DNA of 64,000 nucleotides from positions 62,001 to 126,000 of IMG/VR virus record IMGVR_UViG_3300022723_000207; one strand, written 5' to 3'. Numbering within the stretch: position 1 is the first letter of the stretch; each line of letters opens with the position of its first letter. Shown here one piece after another: positions 9,318 through 19,099 of the stretch. Made by a program: the position numbers and the translations under genes. The notes beneath the pieces are model-generated. The model searched no databases and was not told the DNA's origin. It worked only from the letters and a program-made list of their open reading frames with translations. This DNA comes from a virus.

Positions 9318-11224
9318 CTAAAAATCAGAAAATAATGGTGTTAAGAAGATGCAAGAAGTCTTTTCAGTACTTCTGTGAGAATTTTTGCAAAATTAAACAT
9401 CCTAATGCTGGAATTATTCCATTTAAACTGTTTAAGTATCAGAAGAAGTCTATTAAGGCATTTAAGAAGTATGATAGAGTAATTTATCGTAAATGCCGCC
9501 AGTCTGGAATATCAACACTCACTGGTGCCTATGCACTTTGGTTGGCGATGTTTCATCCGAACCGCAAAGTATTGATAGTATCCAAAAGAGATGAGGATGC
9601 CATTGGATATCTTAATAGAAATGTAAAATTTGTTTTTGAATATCTTCCTGAGTGGATGCATGCTATTTTTGGTGATCCACGATCAGGCAAGTCTAGAAAA
9701 TACGCTCCTCCTAAGACCTATAACGAGCACACCATTGAATTCTTTCATGGTTCGGATATCAAATCATTAACTAGCTCTAAAGATACTTTGCGGTCCAACA
9801 CTGCTTCTCTTGTTATTATCGATGAAGCTGCATTTATTGATTATATGGAAGAGATGTGGACTGCTGGTCAGCCTACCCTGATGCATGGTGGTCGTGTTAT
9901 TGTGATTTCTACTACTAATGGTAAAGGCAATTGGTATCACAATACATGGGAAGATGCGGTTGCTAATACTAACGGGTTTTATCCAATCCAGATTCCGTGG
10001 TGGAATATGGATTGGGTTATTGAATGGTATGATGAATTAGCTGGAAAACGTATTCGTTTAGCACCTTGCGATGGGATCGAAAAGTGCATTTCTAGAGAAG
10101 ATAAGCTGAGATTTGGCAAGTTCAAGAGCCCCTGGCTTGAGCAGCAATATCGTGAGCTACAAGAAAATGGTGAAGCTTGGAAGTTCCGTCAAGAAATTCT
10201 GATGGAATTTATTGGCGCAGGCAATACAGTATTGAGTCAAGAAGCTTTGCTTACTCTAGAGAATCAGATTAATAATGATTATAAAGTGATGAAAAAATCA
10301 ATAGCTTATAACAATGATAATGCTAACATTAATGGTTATATTTTAGATTTTAATGATGGATTACATATTTGGGAAAGACCAGTTAGAAAGACTCAAGATA
10401 TAATTAATGCTATTGGTAGAGTTGTAACACCAGGAAATCCAGGTAATAAATATAGTTTAGGGGCTGACATATCTTCTGGTGAGGCTACTGACTATTCATC
10501 TATTGTCATTATTGATGCTACTGTTAGAAGACAGGTAGCAGAATTGAAAATTAAATGTGATACCTCAGATTTTGCCAAAATGATCGACTTTTTAGGTAGG
10601 TATTATAACAATGCTTTGGTAGTCGTTGAAAATACTGGAATCGGTAAGCCAGTGGCACAGGATCTGAAGAGGATGTATTATTATCCTAATCTGTACTATC
10701 GCAGATTGCCATCTGGCAAGAAAGATAAGAAACCAGGTTTTCCAACTACAAATGCCAGTAAGCCAGATATTGTTAAGGCTTTAACAGATAATATGGGTAT
10801 TGAAGATGATGGTGTTCTATTTAAATCCGCTAGATTGGCTAAAGAAGCTAATTCATTTATTCATCTTGGTGGCGGCAGAGTTGGCAATGAGCCTGGGACC
10901 AATAATAATGATGACTTAATGATCGCTGCTGGCTTGGCATGCATAGGCATCATGGATGCATTAGAGACACCAGACGGTTTGATACCTACTACATCAAGGC
11001 ATGTTGAAGCTCATATGGAAGAGCGAATCGAAATGACTCTTGATGATGCGCTGACTAAGGGTGGTCGAGAGTTGATGTTTCCGATTGCTGTAGGATCTGA
11101 TCCATCTACCATTATGAATGTGGAAGATGAGGTCAACAATTTTATTAATCAGATGGGTGGAGGTAGGACACCAGACCAGAAAGCGGTAATGCCCGCTACC
11201 AGTAGTAAGAAATATTTCCAATGA
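9305..11224 (+). CDS. Terminase large subunit (gp17-like)
   Basis: 639 residues with ATPase and nuclease domains. Walker A-like CRQSG lies near residue 64, Walker B IIDEAAF near 171, and coupling motif STTNGKG near 205. The RNase H-fold nuclease has GADISSGEATDYSS (about 386), VVVENTG (about 438) and NNDDLM (about 533). It is the packaging motor that translocates and cuts genomic DNA at the portal. The ATG lies inside the end of the upstream endonuclease gene and the stop overlaps the ATG of the next endonuclease (ATGA). Length is normal for T4-type TerL. Confidence 0.95.
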   Translation: MAGLTKNQKIMVLRRCKKSFQYFCENFCKIKHPNAGIIPFKLFKYQKKSIKAFKKYDRVIYRKCRQSGISTLTGAYALWLAMFHPNRKVLIVSKRDEDAIGYLNRNVKFVFEYLPEWMHAIFGDPRSGKSRKYAPPKTYNEHTIEFFHGSDIKSLTSSKDTLRSNTASLVIIDEAAFIDYMEEMWTAGQPTLMHGGRVIVISTTNGKGNWYHNTWEDAVANTNGFYPIQIPWWNMDWVIEWYDELAGKRIRLAPCDGIEKCISREDKLRFGKFKSPWLEQQYRELQENGEAWKFRQEILMEFIGAGNTVLSQEALLTLENQINNDYKVMKKSIAYNNDNANINGYILDFNDGLHIWERPVRKTQDIINAIGRVVTPGNPGNKYSLGADISSGEATDYSSIVIIDATVRRQVAELKIKCDTSDFAKMIDFLGRYYNNALVVVENTGIGKPVAQDLKRMYYYPNLYYRRLPSGKKDKKPGFPTTNASKPDIVKALTDNMGIEDDGVLFKSARLAKEANSFIHLGGGRVGNEPGTNNNDDLMIAAGLACIGIMDALETPDGLIPTTSRHVEAHMEERIEMTLDDALTKGGRELMFPIAVGSDPSTIMNVEDEVNNFINQMGGGRTPDQKAVMPATSSKKYFQ

Positions 11225-12534
11225 TAGACTGGGAAATCACAAGAAGAAAGTTTAATATTAGCACTGTGGATGGCTATAGACCTAAGGTAGTAGTAAGATG
11301 CGATAAGTGTGGCAAAATAAATGATTTAACAATAAGAGTAAAGTCTAAAGTAATAGACAATAATATTAATTGGATTTGCCATAAGTGTGTTGGTAGTCGC
11401 TCAGAAGTTAGATCTAAACTTAGTAAGTCTACGTCTAAAAAATGGGAAAGTCAAGAGTACAAAAATGAAAGAATACTAAATAGTAAACAACTATGGTCTA
11501 GTCCTGAATTTATCCGCAAGCATCAAGAGTCAGTCAATTCACTTGCTAGTAGAAAGAAATGCTCAGAAGCTGCGGTTAATGCTTGGAAGAATGAGCAATA
11601 CAGAGAACGTCATGCAGTTGCTCTAACTGAGCAGTTTAACAAAATACCATCAACAGAAGTGAATGTCATAGCCATATTAGATGGGTTAGGTGTTGACTAT
11701 GTTCACCAATACGCGGTTGGCCCTTACACTTTTGACTTTTTGATTGAAGATTATTTGTTAATTGAAATTAATGGAAATTATTGGCATACTAGGCCAAATG
11801 TCATTAGGAAAGATAGAGCCAAAGAGTCGTATATTTCTCAAATAAACAAGTACAAGTATAAGGTATTGTGGGAATCACAACTATCTGATGTTGATAAAGT
11901 TATATCATTATTTAAACATTGGATCGGTATTGAGGATGTTAAAGCTAAATCTATTATTCTTAAAGATTTAGAATTTAAATTAGTTTTAGAACCAGAATAT
12001 AAGAAGTTTTTTGGGTGTTATCATTATTTGGGAGGGGCTGGAAGGGCTGGTACAGCAGTCGGCGCATATTTGCGAGATGAGCTGGTGTGTTGCGCTTTAT
12101 TTGCTCATCCAACGAGGCGTGAGACTTACCATAGGTTAAAGTTATCCAAAAATCAATGTTTGGAGCTGACAAGACTTGCTACATCGCCCTTTTATACAAA
12201 CAGTAATTTATGTTCATATTCTATGAAGATGTTTATCAAACTAATATATGGAGAATATAGTGATTTAGCCTGCCTGATTGCTTTTTCAGATCCAATTGAG
12301 GGTCATAATGGAACTGTTTATAAGGCTAGCAATTGGCAATTTGATGGATTTACTGCTAGTTCTTATTATTATGTCAATGGCGATGGTTGGAAGATGCATA
12401 AGAAAACTTTATGGAATAAAGCTAAAGGGATGCATTTGAAAGAAAAAGAATTTGCTGATAAGTTTGGCTACAAGATGGTTAGAACACCACCATTACGTAG
12501 GTTTTTGTATTATTTAGGTAAATATAGAGCATGA
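11221..12534 (+). CDS. Vsr-type homing endonuclease with Mom/GNAT-like C-terminus
   Basis: 437 residues. An N-terminal CDKC/CHKC zinc ribbon (about 22-58) is followed by NUMOD3-like repeats (KKWESQEYKNE, KQLWSSPEFI). The Vsr-like nuclease is at about 145-230 (FDFLIEDYLLIEINGNYWH). The C-terminal Mom/GNAT-like domain (about 245-437) has GAYLRDELVCCALF, ELTRLAT, FSDPIEGHNGTVYKASNW and MHKKTLWNKAKG. Start and stop overlap terL and the portal gene by ATGA at both ends. It replaces the tail genes that lie between terL and portal in T4. Confidence 0.82.
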   Translation: MIDWEITRRKFNISTVDGYRPKVVVRCDKCGKINDLTIRVKSKVIDNNINWICHKCVGSRSEVRSKLSKSTSKKWESQEYKNERILNSKQLWSSPEFIRKHQESVNSLASRKKCSEAAVNAWKNEQYRERHAVALTEQFNKIPSTEVNVIAILDGLGVDYVHQYAVGPYTFDFLIEDYLLIEINGNYWHTRPNVIRKDRAKESYISQINKYKYKVLWESQLSDVDKVISLFKHWIGIEDVKAKSIILKDLEFKLVLEPEYKKFFGCYHYLGGAGRAGTAVGAYLRDELVCCALFAHPTRRETYHRLKLSKNQCLELTRLATSPFYTNSNLCSYSMKMFIKLIYGEYSDLACLIAFSDPIEGHNGTVYKASNWQFDGFTASSYYYVNGDGWKMHKKTLWNKAKGMHLKEKEFADKFGYKMVRTPPLRRFLYYLGKYRA

Positions 12535-14213
12535 GTTTTGTATTGTGGGATAAACTGCGTTTGTTTTTCAAGCGTGGCAATGTATATGGGCATGAGAACC
12601 TACTGCAAAACCAGCCTGATTTTGATCGTGTCTTACGTGATAATGGTGAAGTTGATTTCTCCGATCCGAATTTTTTGTTAGAGCAGACAAACGTACAGAT
12701 TAATAGGCTTGAGCGCTATAAAGATTATGATCAGATGGATGAGGTTGGGGAAATTTCCCTGGCTTTAGATATGTACGCTGATGAAGCGTCTTTAAAAGAC
12801 CCAGAGCGTAATCACTCAGTATTTGTGAAGACGGGTAATGCCCGTCTTAAAATGGAAGTTGAAGACTTTTTATATGAGACCTGGAATGTTGATGCGCATA
12901 TCAGGCCGATGACTCGTTACTTGACAAAATATGGTGACTTACCACTTGAGGTTGTTCCAACAGTTGATAGAGATGGTGTTGCTCAGATTAGGCCAATGCA
13001 AGTCTACAATTTTACTAGAGTTGAGACCAAGTATGGTGATTTAGTAGGGTTCTTTTTCCAGGAAGAGGGTGGTGAGCCGACTTATTTGCATCCATGGCAA
13101 GTAGCTCATATGCGCTTGACTTCTTTTGAGCAGATATTTCACCCTTATGGAAGAAGTTTATTGGATGGCGCTAGGCGAGACTTTAGACGCCTGCGGTTAA
13201 TGGAAGATGCTGCTCTTGTTTATCGTTTGGTTAGAGCACCAGAGAAGCGCTTGTTTAGGGTGCCGGTCGGTAATTTAGCCCCTAAGGAGCGTGAGCAATA
13301 TATTCAGATTATTGCTAGACGGTTTAAAAAGCACAAGTTTATTGACCCAACTACTGGGTCTTTAAATGAGAGATATGCTCCGCACATTCAGGATGATGAT
13401 TATTGGGTGCCAGTTACTGGTGACGGTAGTGGTGTTGAGGTAGAAACTTTATCTGGCGCTGAAAACCTTGATGCTATCGCTGATATTGAATATTTCAAAA
13501 AGAAGATGGTCTCTGCGCTCAAGATACCATTCCATAGAGTTGGTTTAGGGGAAGCTTCTGGCGATCCTGGTAAATCTATTGCTTCTCAATCGCCAGAATT
13601 TGCTAAGGCAGTGCAATGGATCCAAGATCAGCTTATAGTTGGTATTAAGAAGATTATTTTGGTTCATCTGGCTTTGAAGAACTACTCTATTGATCAGATG
13701 AAAGATTTCGAAATATCGATGACATCAGCCAGTGCAATTGATGAACTCTATCGTATTGAAACGTGGGCTAGTCGGGTGGATATCATGGGTGGTTTGAAAG
13801 ACACAGGTATGTTCCCTGATGAATGGATTGTTGATCGGTTTACAGATATGACAGATGATGAGCTTGAATTAATGAATATTACCAAGAAGTTGCAGCAGAC
13901 AGAAGAGACAGAGGATACTGGAGAGAAAGATTTCTTTGAATATAATGATGAAGATAAGTATAATAAGTTATTACTAGAACAACGTTTAAATGACGCCAAG
14001 GATCTGAGACAGAGAATTAAGGAAGATCGTAATAAGTATGGATTCCACACGAGCTTTAAGAAGATGATTAATGATAATGAATTTGATGGCTTTGAAGACG
14101 AATCTTATTTGGAAAATGCTGATGCTAAAGAAGCAAAAATTATGGTAGAACAGATCTTAAGAGACGACATCCCGTTCGATACGTCATTAGAGTATGGCGA
14201 TGATCAGGGTTAA
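12531..14213 (+). CDS. Portal vertex protein (gp20-like)
   Basis: 560 residues with typical T4 gp20-type sequence: LERYKDYDQMDEVGEISLALDMYADEA (residues about 60-86, described here by its start LERYKDYDQ), YGRSLLDGARR, and EKRLFRVPVGNL. A dodecamer of this protein forms the DNA channel at one capsid vertex and docks TerL. The acidic C-terminal region is predicted helical. It starts within the stop of the preceding endonuclease gene and is followed by the prohead protein genes, as in T4. Confidence 0.93.
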   Translation: MSFVLWDKLRLFFKRGNVYGHENLLQNQPDFDRVLRDNGEVDFSDPNFLLEQTNVQINRLERYKDYDQMDEVGEISLALDMYADEASLKDPERNHSVFVKTGNARLKMEVEDFLYETWNVDAHIRPMTRYLTKYGDLPLEVVPTVDRDGVAQIRPMQVYNFTRVETKYGDLVGFFFQEEGGEPTYLHPWQVAHMRLTSFEQIFHPYGRSLLDGARRDFRRLRLMEDAALVYRLVRAPEKRLFRVPVGNLAPKEREQYIQIIARRFKKHKFIDPTTGSLNERYAPHIQDDDYWVPVTGDGSGVEVETLSGAENLDAIADIEYFKKKMVSALKIPFHRVGLGEASGDPGKSIASQSPEFAKAVQWIQDQLIVGIKKIILVHLALKNYSIDQMKDFEISMTSASAIDELYRIETWASRVDIMGGLKDTGMFPDEWIVDRFTDMTDDELELMNITKKLQQTEETEDTGEKDFFEYNDEDKYNKLLLEQRLNDAKDLRQRIKEDRNKYGFHTSFKKMINDNEFDGFEDESYLENADAKEAKIMVEQILRDDIPFDTSLEYGDDQG

Positions 14214-14265
14214 ACTTTGGTAGCATCAAACGCAAAAATACTCTAAGAATGCAGGGGAATACCTA

Positions 14266-16884
14266 ATGTCCAACTCGCAATTGACTTCTGCGCCCAAAAC
14301 GCATGTTGATGCCAGAAAATTCTTGGGTAACATCAACAAGAGGGGCTTCGCCGGGCAGATCCGTCTGGTCGAAGGTAAGCTTCAAAAGCTTGCTGAAGAA
14401 ACCGACTCTAAGCTTCGTTTAGTAGCGCACTTTGGTGACAGCATCTATTTTGAAGATGTCGCTAGTAATGAATACTATCAAGCTGATATCAATAGCAAGA
14501 ATCGTGCTTTAAGTTTAGACAACATACAATCAGTTGTCATTGAAGACAAAGAGAAGGCTAAGGTATTCGACGAAGCTTGTGATAATTTAATTGATTCTAT
14601 TGAAGAGTCCCTGCAGAGTGGTGACTCATCAAAGGCTGAACAAGTATTTGGGCGTATTGCAACTGGTTACTGTACTCCTCGCGTTATCCCTGAGTGTGGC
14701 CGAGTGCGCACTCGTGATGGTAGTATTCATAGTATTAAAGTAAGTGATGCTCTGATCCCTGAGGAGTCACGTCCAGCAGTAGCAGAAGCACTAAAGGAAG
14801 CAATTAAGAGTTCACAAGTTGTGATAAAAGAAGGGTCGATCTCTATTGGTGAAGAGAGTATTGACCTACCAATCAATGAAACTACTAGGCGGGTATCGAT
14901 TGCCAGGAATATGCGCACAGTGGCTGAAAGCGCCTACTCTAGCGATAACTTCAACAGACTAGCCAAGACAGTTGCTGGGCATGTGTCCAATGACAATATG
15001 AAGGATGCCGTTGGCATCCTTAAGTCTTTCTTATCGGAAGAGCAAGAGTTTACTCTTCTCGATAAGCAGGGTGTTTATACTCTCATTGAAAATACTTTGT
15101 ATCGCCAGGGTATTTTCAATTATCATGCTATTCGCAATACTGCTTTGTTATTCTGGGAAACTAATTGCCATTTGAACAAGGCTGACATCATTAAGGAATG
15201 GTCAACGGCTGCGGCCAAGTGCCGTAATAAGCAGCTATCTGAAAATGTAGAAATTCTTAAGAGTGCTGCTGGTAAGTCCCCAGTGGTCTTTTCTGATGCT
15301 ATGGACAAGTTTAATCAGAGTATCTTTAATGAGGATCATTCAACACGCACTGTTAAAGCACGTTCATATCTCAATATGTTGAAGATGCTTAATAATGTCG
15401 TTACTGGATCCGATGCTGATCAAGCCGTTAAGGGTACAGTTGATGATTTAGTTATGCGCCTTGAAAGTGATCTTAATAACGTTGATGACGCTACATTATT
15501 TGAGGTGGAAGATCTGTTGGCTACTGTTAGTGCTGATTTGATTAATGACACTTCGACTTTATCTGATTTTAATACTATTCCTGAACCGTTTAGCGCTGAT
15601 ACTTTTGGTACTGAAGAAGATCTGGGTGATTTTGAAGGTGACATGGGTGGTGGCAACGATCTGGCCGGTGGGTTTGGTGGCGATTTAGGTGGTGATGTAG
15701 GTGATGTTGATGTCGAAGCAGAAGTTGATGTGGATAATGCAGCTGCTGAAGACGAGGAAGAAGAAGAGCTTCAATTAGATGATATTATTAATAAGGCTAA
15801 GCCTGTTAGTGAAATGAAAGAAGATGACATTAAGGTCGTCTTGGAAGCTTTGAAGGGCATGAAGCCAGAGTCCGTAGAGGTTGATGGTGAATTTAAGAAA
15901 ATGCTCAAGAAGGGCCTAACAGAAAGTCAGGCCACCTTCCTTCGTAAGGTCATGGACCATTCTAAGACCGTTAATAACGAGCTTTATGAAAGTCTGACTT
16001 CATTTTATTATGATCTAGTAATTGCCGAAGACAAGGGCGAAGAAGAGCAACAGCAAGACTCTTACAATTTTGGTGGCAATGGTGATATTGACATCAATGA
16101 AGACTATGCTGGAATCGAAGAGAAGAAGGATCCTGCCCCCAACGAAGGTGGCAAGGATGAAGCTGGCAAAAAGGGCGCTGAAGAGCGCGGCGATGAAGCT
16201 GCTGGTGCAGATGATGGTGTTGAAGAAGACATTGAAAAGGGCGAAGCTGTCGAAGAAGGTCATAAGAAGAACCTTGAAGGTCATAAAGAGGGAGATCGTG
16301 ACGGTGACTATGACGACAACCTCGAAGATGATAGCGTAGACGAATCAATCGCAGTAGTGTCAGCTGATAATGACGAACAGTTACTAAGTATGATCGATAA
16401 GGTTTTAGGCAGCCAAGACGACGAAGGTGAAGAGGACGATGATGAAAACGGTGAAGTAATTGCTGATGGTGAGGACGAAGACCCTCACGCTGCTGCCTTG
16501 GGTCGTAAGGACGATGATGAGCAGGATACTGCTGGCCCAGAAGATCATGAAGATCCACACGCTGTTGCTTTAGCCAATAAGGGTGACGATAGCGAATGGA
16601 GCGATGAGGCTGATCCTGATCAAGATGGTACACCCATCTGGAAGGATGAAGACGATCAGAGGATGGAAGACAAGGATCAAGAAGGCGACGAGATCCAAGA
16701 GGATAACGACGTAACTGATCCAACCCATGCTGACTATGACAGCGACAAGGCTGCCGAAAAGCATGGTGATGGCTCCCAAATCAATTCTAAGCCTAAGTTC
16801 TCTGATAAGGATTATGACGGAACCAGTGGCGCTAATACTGGCAAGAATAAACCTGGTTCTGGGCATCCAAATACGAGCAAGTAG
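14266..16884 (+). CDS. Large acidic prohead-region protein
   Basis: 872 residues, with a good ribosome-binding site (AGGGGA) before ATG 14266. Residues 1-420 look globular and helical. From about 440 the chain is Gly/Asp/Glu-rich with a short helical island (about 505-590). The tail contains the repeat EDPHAAALGRKDDDEQD and a degenerate second copy, also found in the gene at 17599. It lies where T4 has gp67/gp68 (portal to protease), so a prohead core or internal protein is plausible, but it is far larger and I recognise no family. Confidence 0.75.
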   Translation: MSNSQLTSAPKTHVDARKFLGNINKRGFAGQIRLVEGKLQKLAEETDSKLRLVAHFGDSIYFEDVASNEYYQADINSKNRALSLDNIQSVVIEDKEKAKVFDEACDNLIDSIEESLQSGDSSKAEQVFGRIATGYCTPRVIPECGRVRTRDGSIHSIKVSDALIPEESRPAVAEALKEAIKSSQVVIKEGSISIGEESIDLPINETTRRVSIARNMRTVAESAYSSDNFNRLAKTVAGHVSNDNMKDAVGILKSFLSEEQEFTLLDKQGVYTLIENTLYRQGIFNYHAIRNTALLFWETNCHLNKADIIKEWSTAAAKCRNKQLSENVEILKSAAGKSPVVFSDAMDKFNQSIFNEDHSTRTVKARSYLNMLKMLNNVVTGSDADQAVKGTVDDLVMRLESDLNNVDDATLFEVEDLLATVSADLINDTSTLSDFNTIPEPFSADTFGTEEDLGDFEGDMGGGNDLAGGFGGDLGGDVGDVDVEAEVDVDNAAAEDEEEEELQLDDIINKAKPVSEMKEDDIKVVLEALKGMKPESVEVDGEFKKMLKKGLTESQATFLRKVMDHSKTVNNELYESLTSFYYDLVIAEDKGEEEQQQDSYNFGGNGDIDINEDYAGIEEKKDPAPNEGGKDEAGKKGAEERGDEAAGADDGVEEDIEKGEAVEEGHKKNLEGHKEGDRDGDYDDNLEDDSVDESIAVVSADNDEQLLSMIDKVLGSQDDEGEEDDDENGEVIADGEDEDPHAAALGRKDDDEQDTAGPEDHEDPHAVALANKGDDSEWSDEADPDQDGTPIWKDEDDQRMEDKDQEGDEIQEDNDVTDPTHADYDSDKAAEKHGDGSQINSKPKFSDKDYDGTSGANTGKNKPGSGHPNTSK

Positions 16885-16892
16885 GAGCAGTG

Positions 16893-17573
16893 ATGGACTT
16901 GGGTACCGCTAAATTGATTCTTGAAGACACACTGTTGTCCTCTACTGCTGAGGGCAATCAAGTTATTCGTGATTACTCTGCTTTTAAGCTTACTAGATCA
17001 CCAGAAGTTGTAACTGAAAATGTTAATGGTAGGACCAAGAAATTTACGAGGTTAACTGGTTTAATCCAGAAAGCGGACACGCCTAACGAAAATGGTCGTG
17101 TTTACCCTTCTGAGGTCATGCGAGAGGCTCTTGAGGCACTAAAAGAGCCAATCGAAGCACGTATGGTTCTTGGTGAGTTAGACCATCCAGATGACGCTAA
17201 GATTCATACTGAAAATGCTTGTCTGTTGTTAACCAAGATTTGGATGGAAAATAAAGACGTTTATGGCCAGTTTGAGATTTTAGAGGGTATGCCTAAGGGC
17301 CAGATGCTCAAATCTCTAATTGATCAAGGAGTTACGATTTCTATTAGTAGTCGCGGTGTAGGCGACATGGAAATTGAACTCATGGAAGATGGGTCTGAGG
17401 TTAACAAAGTCCTCCCTGGATTCCGTTTTGTCTGTTTTGATGCTGTAAACGAGCCATCTGTTAAGGGTACCAAGCTTAATGTGATGGAGAGCAAGCAGCG
17501 TCAGGCCCGTGTGGAGCGTCGCCGTAGTGGCGAGAAGCAGTTAGTATCTGCTATAAAAGAATTCCTTAAGTAA
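16893..17573 (+). CDS. Prohead protease (gp21-like)
   Basis: 226 residues matching T4 gp21-type proteases: NENGRVYPSEV near residue 66, catalytic His in GELDHPDD near 98, catalytic Ser in ISISSRGVGD near 150. It matures the prohead by cutting scaffold and capsid precursors, usually after (L/I)-x-Glu. ATG 16893 is chosen over GTG 16890 because GGAG at 16884-16887 is better spaced. It sits between the acidic prohead protein and a second low-complexity prohead protein. Confidence 0.92.
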   Translation: MDLGTAKLILEDTLLSSTAEGNQVIRDYSAFKLTRSPEVVTENVNGRTKKFTRLTGLIQKADTPNENGRVYPSEVMREALEALKEPIEARMVLGELDHPDDAKIHTENACLLLTKIWMENKDVYGQFEILEGMPKGQMLKSLIDQGVTISISSRGVGDMEIELMEDGSEVNKVLPGFRFVCFDAVNEPSVKGTKLNVMESKQRQARVERRRSGEKQLVSAIKEFLK

Positions 17574-17598
17574 GCAAAAATCAGTCGGAGATACAATA

Positions 17599-19011
17599 AT
17601 GTCACAACGCCTTGCCGTACTTAAAGCCCTCGATGAAGAACTTGCTTCCATTAGGGAAGATAATTCTGGCATGGAGAAGGCCCCTGGTAGCGGGGTCCAA
17701 GGCCGTGAAGTACAGAAGCAGCCTGAATTCTCTAATACTGAGAAAAAGAAGGGCTTCAAGCTTACTGGCGGCGGTCAGTCTGTTGGTGGCGATGCTGGTG
17801 GTGTCACTGAGGGCGTGGTCTCAGAAGATGATGCCATTGAGAAAGCGCCCGGCAACGGCGTTGCTAGTCGCGATCCGCAAGATATTAGTGGCACCGATTC
17901 TTCTGGTGCTCCTAGTAACAGTGGTGCTGAAGATGGCGGCGGTCAGCCTGCGATTGATCGCGCTAGAGGCTCCTCTGTTGCTAGTTCCAAGCCCAAGTCT
18001 TCGGACGGCAGGTCCGCTGGGGGCGGTACTAATGCTAAGGCCGTGAGTAAAGCTAGAGGCAGTGGTGTTGCTTCTCCTAGTGATAAAGCTGATGGCATGG
18101 AGAAGCATAACGACGGTGTTAAGGAGAGTCGTAAGGTCATCGAGTTACCTCACGATGTCATGGTGGAAGCTGAAGATGGCACACTGAAGACCCTATCCAA
18201 AGGCACTAAGGTGGTCATTGGTGAGGGCGGCATGGGCATGGAATATAGTGATCAGGATGCTGGCCCTGGTTACGAAGCTGGCATGGATTATGATGATGGC
18301 ATGGATTATGATGATGGCATGGAGATGGTTGGCCCAGAAGAATGCCCTGTAGCTGATGCGGCTGTCGATGCTGGTGCCAATGCCGATTTAGTAACAAAGA
18401 TCGTTACGGCGGTAGTTCAAGCTCTTAATGGCGCTGGTGATTATGACTATGCTATGGAGGGCAAGGAAATTCTGCCAGAAGCTCTATTAGAGGACGTTAA
18501 AAAGCTCTTAGAGGGTGATAAGAAGAGGCAGGGTCACGCTGGTAAGCGTAAGAGTTATGGCAAGAAGGGCAAGAGCACGCAGTATGGCAAGATGGATGAG
18601 GACGAGGATCCTCACGCTGCTGCCTTGGGTCGTAAGGACGATGATGAGCAGGATGATGCAGACAAAGAGGATGATGAAGATCCTCATGCTGCCGCTTTAG
18701 CCCGTAAAGAGAGCAAGCAGAGACGATTTGGTGGTGTACTGAAAGAGCGTGGCGCTTACTGTGAGGAAGAAGACGAAGAAGACGGCTTAGATGCTACTGG
18801 TAGCGAGCTGGATATTGATGTTGATGTTGAAGATGAGTCTAGCCCTGATTATATCGCTGGCTTGATCGACGATGTTCAAGACGATCTTGATAACATCAAG
18901 GGCGCTCTTGGTGTTGGTGATGAGATGGACTACGAAGATGACGAGGGCGTTGATCTGGAAGGCGATGGCGAAGAGGACGAAGAAGAGGCCGATATCGACA
19001 ATCTGTTCTGA
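17599..19011 (+). CDS. Low-complexity prohead-region protein
   Basis: 470 residues. A helical N-terminus (MSQRLAVLKALDEELASIRED) is followed by four spaced repeats of the form (K/R)A(P/R)G(S/N)(G/S)V (about residues 28, 83, 120, 151). A folded patch (about 175-200) and a tandem GMDYDD repeat (about 230-242) come next. The acidic C-terminus has two EDPHAAALxRK units. The 45-nt block 18610-18654 is identical to one in the 14266 gene. Position suggests a prohead core component; function unknown. Confidence 0.72.
   Translation: MSQRLAVLKALDEELASIREDNSGMEKAPGSGVQGREVQKQPEFSNTEKKKGFKLTGGGQSVGGDAGGVTEGVVSEDDAIEKAPGNGVASRDPQDISGTDSSGAPSNSGAEDGGGQPAIDRARGSSVASSKPKSSDGRSAGGGTNAKAVSKARGSGVASPSDKADGMEKHNDGVKESRKVIELPHDVMVEAEDGTLKTLSKGTKVVIGEGGMGMEYSDQDAGPGYEAGMDYDDGMDYDDGMEMVGPEECPVADAAVDAGANADLVTKIVTAVVQALNGAGDYDYAMEGKEILPEALLEDVKKLLEGDKKRQGHAGKRKSYGKKGKSTQYGKMDEDEDPHAAALGRKDDDEQDDADKEDDEDPHAAALARKESKQRRFGGVLKERGAYCEEEDEEDGLDATGSELDIDVDVEDESSPDYIAGLIDDVQDDLDNIKGALGVGDEMDYEDDEGVDLEGDGEEDEEEADIDNLF
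18610..18654 (+). repeat. 45-nt exact repeat of 16483-16527
   Basis: By eye this block is identical base for base to 16483-16527 in the other acidic prohead gene and encodes the same peptide. This indicates recent duplication or gene conversion between the two genes. Confidence 0.85.
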
Positions 19012-19037
19012 TAACTAAGTCAAAGTAGATCTATTTG

Positions 19038-19065
19038 AGCCCCACTATATGTGGGGCTTTATTTT
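19038..19065 (+). terminator. Rho-independent terminator
   Basis: AGCCCCAC pairs with GTGGGGCT around a 5-nt loop and is followed by TTATTTT. It closes the prohead operon after the 17599 gene. Confidence 0.8.
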
Positions 19066-19099
19066 GGGAAAATTTCTATTAAAAGAGGTGGAGAATTAA

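Noticed and set aside
16022-16866. Several long frames on both strands inside the acidic prohead gene
   Set aside because: They arise from low-complexity GAT/GAA repeats in the real gene and encode Arg/Leu/His-rich chains without ribosome-binding sites.
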